This document shows positions 56,689-64,000 of a DNA stretch of 64,000 nucleotides, piece by piece. This DNA comes from Axinella damicornis (lineage: Eukaryota; Porifera; Demospongiae; Axinellida; Axinellidae), in assembly GCA_963931865.1 (NCBI GenBank), contig OZ007515.1:4144701-4208700 (forward strand). Direction: 5' to 3'. The first letter of the stretch is position 1, and the number at the start of each line of letters is the position of its first letter. Both the position numbers and the translations under genes were made by a program. Under the pieces are notes generated by a model. That model did not search any database. It saw nothing but the letters and a program-made list of their open reading frames with translations, and was not told where the DNA came from.

Positions 56689-59600
56689 ATGGTACGAAGA
56701 CTCGTGAGGTATTTCATGTGCTCTGGCGGAGTGGCGGCAGTGTTAGCCCTCCTGTACTATGTCTACTACGTCGCTGTTGAAGTGCCAAGTGAGTGCGCAG
56801 CCATTCTCTAATTGGAGCCACCTTTGTTATTGGGGTCATAAGACCACTGGGATCATGAGAGTGCACTAGTGCATAGAGTATATGTTAGGGGTGGTGGACT
56901 CATAGAGTCGGAAGGACGTCAGGACTCGGACTGCAAGGGGGTGACACTCCCAGTGAAGCCACAGTCAGAGCTGGGACCGGGGTCAAGAAATCTTGGCCAT
57001 CATTTTGCTGCTTGACCACTCGACCACATCACAAAAAGACTTGACCATTTGACTGCGCTGTATTTCAGCCGTTGACCGCTTGACCGCCGATAGTATATGG
57101 CAGAGTGCGTAGTGACTCTACCCCTTCCTTAGTATACGGGGTCAAGATTCGCTGATAAGCCCGGTCGCAGCTCTGACTACAGCGTCTATGGGAGTGTCAC
57201 CCCCTCGGACTATCGACTGCACAGGGGGTGTCACTCCCATATTTGCCATACTCACAGCTATGCTCTAGTCCCCATGTACTAAGAAAGGGATGGACTCACT
57301 ACACATTCTTCTATATAGGGCTATTCCGTTTAATAGTTGTACACCCCCTGCATAGGAACAGATTTTAATTCCCTCCTAGGACAGCAAATTAGCAACATAG
57401 TCCCCCTGGGACACAATTAAATAGGTATATACCCCTCGGACGCAATTGCTTGGTAACACTCCCCTGAGACATAATTAACAGTCTTCTGCAAGGGGTGTTT
57501 GACTGGAATATTGAGTCAAGGTGTGCGTACGGTCAATGTCTGAAATACAGCACAGTGAAATGGTCAAGAGCCTCTTGCGATGCGGTCAAGCAACAAAACT
57601 GATGGTCAAATTTCTTAACCCCAGTTGCAGCTGTGACTACAGCATCTATAGGTGTGACACCCTCTTGACTGCACTACTTTGAATGCACACACATTGTAGC
57701 CTCGTTCCCAGTCCCACGCCCAGCTTTTCGTCGCTTGCAGTACGATATATCCCGCTTTATCGTACTGCAAGCGATGAAAAGCTGGGTGTGGGACTGGGAA
57801 CGAGGCTACACACATTGTACCATGATGAGGTTGAGCTTTTAGTATACCTTCATCAGAGGGGTAGGAAGGTAGTAAAAAGTGGGGGGGCAAAGAATCCCGG
57901 AGGCGAAGCGTCTGTGCACGTTCCATAGGAACGTGCCCTGCTAGGGGGGTCTGGGGGCATGCCCCCCCCCCCCCCCGAAAATTTTGCAAAATTTGGTGCT
58001 CTGAGAGCGATTCTGGGGCGATTTTGAGACCAAACAACTGTTGTTTTACAAACGTCTAAATTTCAAACACTAGTACAGTTTATCATGAAAAAGAACCAAA
58101 ATGCCGCCTTCTCTCCACATTACAAGCAACAAATTCTTTAGCAATGTCCTCCAAGTTTAACGCATCAGTTAGGTCTTTATGTACATGTACAAGTAGACAA
58201 TTGTTAAGACGCATTTCAGTCATTGTGGATCGTAGGTAAACAAGCAGACGTTTAAGGACGGAAAATGTTCTTTCGGAAGTGGCCGAAGTAACTGGAACAA
58301 CTAAATAAAGTCTCAAAACTTTGTGTATTTCTGATAATATTCTCTTATAGGATGGGGTTTCATTCATGGCATCACAAATAGTTCGAATGGATGTTACCTT
58401 GCGTACAGGACCTTTCTTAGCAACATCTACAAGTAGGGGAAGTTGCTTTTTCAAATCACTGAATTCAAGGTCTGGGGCGTAACAAGTGTCTTCGAGACTT
58501 TGGAATTCATCATCATAGTTCTCTCCATTTGCTGCCTTCAAGAGCACAGTCTCCAAACATAAAACCTGTGGTAGGAGCTCTTTCTGTTCAAACCTGTCAT
58601 TTAAAGCAAGTCACAAGCCTCATAGTACAAGCGACGGTAGTATTCACGAGGAGATGAAAATCGATGGGGTTCACTACCACTATCGATTCTTGCTGGAGGT
58701 CTTCTCTGACGTGGAAGAACAGGTTCCCCTATGTTTAGATCTTCAGCCATAGCGACTACATCATCATAAAACCTATCAAAAGCCTCAACTGTCCTCTGTC
58801 TTCTATAGAAAGAAGCAGCCAAGTTAACTGATGATAACGCCTCTTGAAGTGTAGTGTCTTTCGCTTGAAGACTCTTTGACACTTGCTCAGCTGCTGCAAA
58901 GAGAATATAGCCAAGCTTAAGCCCAAATAGAGTACTAAACTTCTCCAGTGAAGCCAAAATACCAGCAGCTTTCAATCCATACTCATCATGTGTTGTGTTG
59001 TTGATTTCAGTCATTGTTTCCATCAGAATTGGATAGTCTTTTAGCACTGCTTCAATTGCACTGGTTCTGGCCGTCCATCTTGTTGTGGAAAGTGATTTGA
59101 TGGTTACGACTGATTCGGAGTCAGCCTCGATCAACTTTTGATTGAATAAATGAGATCTTTTAGGTGAGAACTTGATGAGCTTTCCTATTTCTCGTACAGT
59201 GTCAAGAGAATCCCTTAATGAAAGGATTTGTCTACCTGCATCTTGTAAACAAAGATTTAGGGAATGAGCAAAACAATGCACTGGTAGAGCGGTTGGGTTT
59301 TCTCTTCGTATCTGGGTTGCAACACCTTTCCTAACGCCTTGCATAGTCGCAGCCCCATCATACGCTTGTCCTCTGCAAAGTGACAAAGGCATATTACATC
59401 TAATGAGGAGATCTTTGATCACAGAAGTTATAGTGTCTGCAGTGGTGTTTGGAAGCACAAAAAGGCCAACAGGATCCTCACTTACATCATATTCATCATT
59501 CACCCAACGTAAGGACAAATTCAGCTGCTCTCTACTCCTTACATCAGTAGCTTCATCAGCAATTACTGCATACCAGCATGGATCAGTCCTCTTCATTGTG

Positions 59601-62360
59601 CTGAGCAAGGTCCTCAACACTGACTGTCCCAGCATTGTTATTTGTTCATTAACTATATCGGGAGACATGTAATTCTTTTCTCTAAGCCAGTCAACAATTG
59701 ACGAATCTGTTTCGTGGGACATCATCAATAAAAGCTGCTTCAGGTTCCCTTGTCGATCATCATTGTGACCCCGGATAGCAAGACCTTGTCGCAGTAGGTA
59801 CCTCAAACAAGACAATTGTGTGAGTAGAGACTTTCTCCTGCTTTGTTGTTGCTGACGGATCTGATCGTTAAAAAGCTGAGGTAATGCTGGTCGCTCTAAT
59901 GCAATCATCTTCATTTCGGCTTCTTGATGACTGAGACTACCTTCATGATCGTGGAACCTCTTTGTAGCCTTCCTCCAATTATTAAATCCATCTTCTATGA
60001 AGGCTGGACTGCAATTCTTGCTAAAAGTTAGCAATTTGTTCACAAACGTGTATCGACAAGGTAAGCAAAACACTTTCCTTTTAGTTAAACAGACTGTCAA
60101 CCATGGGTACTGCTTGAACCATTCGGAACGAAAATTACGCTGATTGAAAAGGCTTTCTAACACAACCTTGTTGGTTGGTTGGTAAACTTTAGTCAAATCT
60201 ATACAGCAGTCTGCAGTGCAAGCAGATTCATTACATGTTGATACCTGTTCTGATTCAGTCGCACAAGTGCTGTTAGTTTCGATATCTTCCTCTGAGTCTG
60301 AGGAGTCTTCATTCAAAGCTGGTCTTTTAGTTCTTGAGATAAAAGCAGTTATCCGAGACTGAGATGGCCGCTTGGTGGCCATCTAGCTAGAATAATACAA
60401 CTTGAAACTTAGCCCTAGAATCTGAAGTCTACCAATAGTCTATACTTCAAAATTTGACCATGTGCTTGGTAAGTTTCAAAATTACTTTACTAAATTCCTG
60501 TAAATAGATAAATTTTTCTCCAGGAAAAGTGGGGGTGCAATGCACCCCCAGGGAAAAAGTGGGGGTGCACTTGCACCCCTTGCCCCCCCTGCTCCTACCC
60601 CTCTGCTTCATAGATAATACAGCAGTTATGGCTCTAGTATCTATGATATGTATCTTAGAAGAGCAATTTCAATTCATTTCCCTTCCGACTGACATGATCC
60701 TCTCTGGATTAAATAGCTGGTTGTAGGCCCCCTAATTTCGGTGTTGAAACACCAGAACAATTGCAAATATGTACCTTGCATTCCTAGGATCAAAGGAATC
60801 TCTTGCTGCTGTTTGTATAGGTAATTACATGGATTTTGTGTGCGATTTGGGAATAATTGCACGAGCGATAGCGAGTACAATTTATGACTGTTGTGAGTGC
60901 AATTATTCCCAAATGGCACGAGAATACATGTGATTAAATACTACTTCCAGGCATGGCATGGTCAAAAGGAAGCGGCTTGAGCGATTAAAGCCACGCCCCC
61001 GAGAGTATTATCCATGAGCACGAACGAACTAGCACCGCGTTATCTCATTTGCCTAGAGTACTGACCTGTTGTGTAGTGAAGCGTTAGGACGGAAGTGCGG
61101 TGTTGCAACTGACACCCAGGGTCCCAAAACAGCAGCAAAGAGCCTGTGTGCATAACAGCCATGACAGTACAGCTGCAGCGCTAGTATGGCACAATGACTA
61201 GCGCCACCGTTTCCCAGGAATGCAATACGGAAGGTTTTCATGAGACACAGCCACCATTATTGGGAGGGTTCTGTAGGACACTCGGCAACCTGCATGTTGT
61301 CTTGATCCCAGACCCAAACCAACCCCAGCACAGATACTGGAGCGATATACGTCTGGGAACGAGACTATCGGCAACTGTGCATGCTACCTGTACCTCTCAT
61401 GCCCGATCATGCTCTCAAACAGAGCTGCCAACCTGTATGACTGCCAGATTCCTAGTGGACCACCTCCTTCAATGGTGGCCCGCCCAACAAAACTGGAAGC
61501 CTGCCAGACTAACTTTTGTTTCTGCCTAAAGAAAACATGTCTGTTACATAAACTGCAGCCAACTTCAGCAGTAGGAATTTTAGCTAGCCTGCTGGACGAT
61601 TATGATTGTAACTCTTTTAGAAACCTCTCATCCTTTGTCATGTGTACTTCAATCATTGACCATCCCTTTACATGTACAGTGAAACCTGCCGTAGCGGTCA
61701 CCTGAATAAGGTGGTCACCTCCACTAAAACGGAGGGAGAAGGCTTTTAGATGCTTGATATAGCTCTCTACTAGCACTGGTCCCATCTTTGTAGCTAGCAC
61801 GGAGTGCTAGATCGTTGAGAGGAGGTACGTGTAACGACATATGACAGTCCTGTTACAGTCTACAGATCATGTGGTCCAGGCCTTCTCCCTCCGTTTTTGC
61901 ATACTGCAAGCTACATGTACTAAAAACTGGAGGTGTAGAATGCCTGGGAACGAGGCTAGTGAATAAATAAGTTGCTGCTGTGTTTTAGATCATCACTGTT
62001 CTATTGCTGCATGTACATGCTCCTGTTATGGGCTCCTGTAGCCTCGTTCCCAGACTGCATGGCCTGGGAATGAGGCTAGGGCTCCTAGCTGATGATTGTT
62101 ATATTTTCTCCTCTTAGGATTCAGAGAGAGAGTCCCTGTCATTATCCCCGTGATACAGCCAGACGGCAGGGTGGACACCCCTTCATCATCCCCATTGCAC
62201 AGTGATCTGCATAGTGACCCTACCCACAGAACATTACCCTCCGTAAAGGAGACAGGACTGTTGACACATACCTCAGCAAATGACAGCTCACCCAGGAAGG
62301 AATCTTCTCAGACACCAGTGACGGCCGGCCAGCCAGCCTCTCCAAATGCAACTGTACATG
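56689..62360 (+). CDS. Type II membrane protein, first two exons only
   Basis: Exons 56689-56788 and 62118-62360 join in phase 1 and the gene continues beyond the window. It opens MVRRLVRYF, a short basic tail, then a hydrophobic segment of about 22 residues (residues 11-33). A Ser/Thr/Pro-rich stretch without other hydrophobic parts follows, containing one NAT glycosylation sequon. This layout is that of a Golgi type II enzyme, such as a glycosyltransferase or sulfotransferase, with a stem region; the catalytic part is not in view, so the class is inference. Its start is only 212 bp from the ZC3H18 stop. Intron 1 is 5.3 kb and full of transposons. The donor of exon 2 is 27 bp from the start of the satellite. 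Confidence 0.7.
56925..57211. mobile_element. GGTGACACTCCCA element, copy 2, 8-bp duplication
   Basis: The element (56933-57203) is flanked by CTCGGACT on both sides. Inverted ends share GGGGTGACACTCCCA. The interior has the same CTTGACC and GCCGATAGTATA motifs as copy 1. An 8-bp duplication is typical of hAT insertions. Confidence 0.82.
57220..57660. mobile_element. GGTGACACTCCCA element, diverged copy
   Basis: It starts GGGGGTGTCACTCCCAT and ends ATAGGTGTGACACCCTC, with CTTGACC-like motifs reversed in order compared with copy 2. It follows copy 2 almost directly. Confidence 0.55.
57697..57808. repeat. TAG(C/T)CTCG palindrome, long subfamily
   Basis: A 112-bp near-perfect palindrome. Outer arms are TAGCCTCGTTCCCAGTCCC, inner arms GCCCAGCTTTTCGTCGCTTG, with a CGATATATC centre. 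It is the best example of the long form. Confidence 0.88.
57854..60605 (-). mobile_element. Nearly complete hAT transposon, 2.75 kb
   Basis: Inverted ends CAGAGGGGTAGGA close the element, flanked by CTTCAT on both sides (a 6-bp match, where hAT usually gives 8). The transposase lies inside on the minus strand, followed by G- and C-rich subterminal tracts. It is nested in intron 1 of the membrane-protein gene. Confidence 0.85.
58083..60382 (-). pseudogene. hAT transposase, ZMYM1/DUF4371-type, one frameshift
   Basis: Frame 1 (58601-60382) gives 593 aa from an ATG, ending in a TAA. A second frame, 58083 to about 58600, continues the same protein with no loss except one base. N-terminal CLPC and HEGSLSH form the TTF-type zinc-binding region. 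Then come IADEATDV, GQAYDGAA and VHCFAHSLNLCLQ (catalytic-core motifs). The second frame has TSATSERTFSVL, the hAT C-terminal signature. The join is in a run of T, where one T seems lost, so this could also be an assembly error. The element is otherwise recent-looking. Confidence 0.88.
60847..60912. repeat. Inverted repeat TTGGGAATAATTGCA
   Basis: Arms TTGGGAATAATTGCA and complement lie about 36 bp apart in intron 1 of the membrane-protein gene. Confidence 0.65.
62039..62078. repeat. TAG(C/T)CTCG palindrome
   Basis: TAGCCTCGTTCCCAGAC and GGCCTGGGAATGAGGCTA form a 40-bp hairpin 38 bp before the exon 2 acceptor of the membrane-protein gene. Confidence 0.8.
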
Positions 62361-62387
62361 GTATGCAATTGTGCTGATAATGAAACT

Positions 62388-64000
62388 AGTGGCAGATGTC
62401 GGTCATTGCTGGGTATTGTAGGACAAGCCTGAGTGACAGATGCTGGGCATTGTAGGATGAGCCTGAGTGACAGATGCTGGGCATTGTAGGACAAGCCTGA
62501 GTGACAGATGCTGGGTATTGTAGGACAAGCCTGAGTGACAGATGCTGGGTATTGTAGGACGAGCCTGAGTGACAGATGCTGGGCATTGTAGGACGAGCCT
62601 GAGTGACAGATGCTGGGTATTGTAGGACGAGCCTGAGTGACAGATGCTGGGCATTGTAGGACGAGCCTGAGTGACAGATGCTGGGCATTGTAGGACGAGC
62701 CTTAGTGACAGATGCTGGGCATTGTAGGACGAGCCTGAGTGACAGATGCTGGGCATTGTAGGACGAGCCTGAGTGACAGATGCTGGGCATTGTAGGACGA
62801 GCCTGAGTGACAGATGCTGGGTATTGTAGGACGAGCCTGAGTGACAGATGCTGGGCATTGTAGGACGAGCCTGAGTGACAGATGCTGGGCATTGTAGGAC
62901 GAGCCTGAGTGACAGATGCTGGGCATTGTAGGACGAGCCTGAGTGACAGATGCTGGGCATTGTAGGACGAGCCTGAGTGACAGATGCTGAGCATTGTAGG
63001 ACGAGCCTGAGTGACAGATGCTGGGTATTGTAGGACGAGCCTGAGTGACAGATGCTGAGCATTGTAGGACGAGCCTGAGTGACAGATGCTGGGCATTGTA
63101 GGACGAGCCTTAGTGACAGATGCTGGGCATTGTAGGACGAGCCTTAGTGACAGATGCTGGGCATTGTAGGACGAGCCTGAGTGGCAGATGCTGGGCATTG
63201 TAGGACGAGCCTGAGTGACAGATGCTGGGCATTGTAGGACGAGCCTGAGTGACAGATGCTGGGCATTGTAGGACGAGCCTTAGTGACAGATGCTGGGCAT
63301 TGTAGGACGAGCCTGAGTGGCAGATGCTGGGCATTGTAGGACGAGCCTGAGTGACAGATGCTGGGCATTGTAGGACGAGCCTTAGTGACAGATGCTGGGC
63401 ATTGTAGGACGAGCCTGAGTGGCAGATGCTGGGCATTGTAGGACGAGCCTGAGTGACAGATGCTGGGCATTGTAGGACGAGCCTGAGTGACAGATGCTGG
63501 GCATTGTAGGACGAGCCTGAGTGACAGATGCTGGGCATTGTAGGACGAGCCTGAGTGACAGATGCTGGGCATTGTAGGACGAGCCTGAGTGACAGATGCT
63601 GGGTATTGTAGGATAAGCCTGAGTGACAGATGCTGGGCATTGTAGGACGAGCCTGAGTGACAGATGCTGGGCATTGTAGGATGAGCCTGAGTGACAGATG
63701 CTGGGCATTGTAGGACGTGCCTGAGTGACAGATGCTGGGTATTGTAGGATAAGCCTGAGTGACAGATGCTGGGCATTTTTGTGGTGAGCCTGAGTGACAG
63801 ATGCTGGGCATTGTAGGACGAGCCTGAATGACAGATGCTGGGCATTGTAGGACGAGCCTGAGTGACAGATGCTGGGCATTGTAGGACGAGCCTGAGTGAC
63901 AGATGCTGGGCATTGTAGGACCAGCCTTAGTGACAGATGCTGGGCATTGTAGGACGAGCCTGAGTGACAGATGCTGGGCATTGTAGGACGAGCCTGAGTG
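62388..64000. repeat. 34-bp satellite, about 47 copies, runs off the window
   Basis: The unit GACAGATGCTGGGCATTGTA followed by GGACGAGCCTGAGT is repeated almost without gaps. Variants (gggtatt, ccttagt, gagtggc) occur in blocks. Because 34 is not a multiple of 3, the minus strand reads as a 102-bp period, giving several ORFs of 200-270 aa that are artefacts. It starts about 28 bp after the exon 2 donor of the membrane-protein gene and is presumably intronic. Confidence 0.95.

Noticed and set aside
62386..63981. ORFs of up to 270 aa on the minus strand
   Set aside because: They translate the 34-bp satellite, whose 102-bp triple has no stop in that frame.
62388..64000. CRISPR array
   Set aside because: The repeats are back to back with no unique spacers, and the locus is eukaryotic.

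Overview
The window is nuclear DNA of an animal. It has short GT-AG exons, a mitochondrially targeted cysteine desulfurase, and ZC3H18- and RUSF1-type genes. Introns are full of small DNA transposons, palindromic repeats and microsatellites. A sponge or another marine invertebrate would fit the compact genes and the abundant short palindromes, but that placement is an inference. I built the gene models by hand from reading frame, splice sites and remembered family sequences. Every complete model keeps an open frame across all its exons.

Layout. 0-29 kb: five Rab/Ras-like small GTPase genes, called A-E here: A (217-2856, +), B (21702-22965, +), C (23203-24832, -), D (25267-26263, -) and E (26394-28795, +). 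Each has one phase-0 intron just before the G3 motif. RUSF1 (DUF647, 14 exons, 7290-20984, +) lies between A and B. 31.2-38.0 kb: NFS1, the mitochondrial cysteine desulfurase (15 exons, minus strand). 38.5-47.2 kb: RBM39, a splicing factor (12 exons, plus strand), divergent from NFS1 across about 550 bp. 47.9-56.5 kb: ZC3H18, a CCCH zinc-finger nuclear RNA protein (14 exons, +). 56.7 kb onward: the first two exons of a type II membrane protein, running off the window end. Its first intron holds an almost complete hAT transposon, and its second holds a 34-bp satellite that reaches base 64000.

The most interesting feature is the GTPase cluster. All five proteins lack the catalytic glutamine of the G3 motif: it is Gly in A, Met in B and D, Leu in C and E. 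B, C and D have also lost the Lys and Asp of the NKxD guanine-specificity motif, while A and E keep them. C-terminal cysteine motifs differ between copies. C and D/E have a CRE-like site close to their starts, as does A. Together this looks like a locally expanded family of GTPases or pseudo-GTPases that may be poor at hydrolysis.

The second theme is repeats. There are at least sixteen copies of a short palindrome beginning TAG(C/T)CTCG-TTCCCAGG, hAT and mariner-type MITEs with clear target-site duplications, a gypsy-like fragment, a tandem array of hairpins, and microsatellites that repeatedly abut splice sites.
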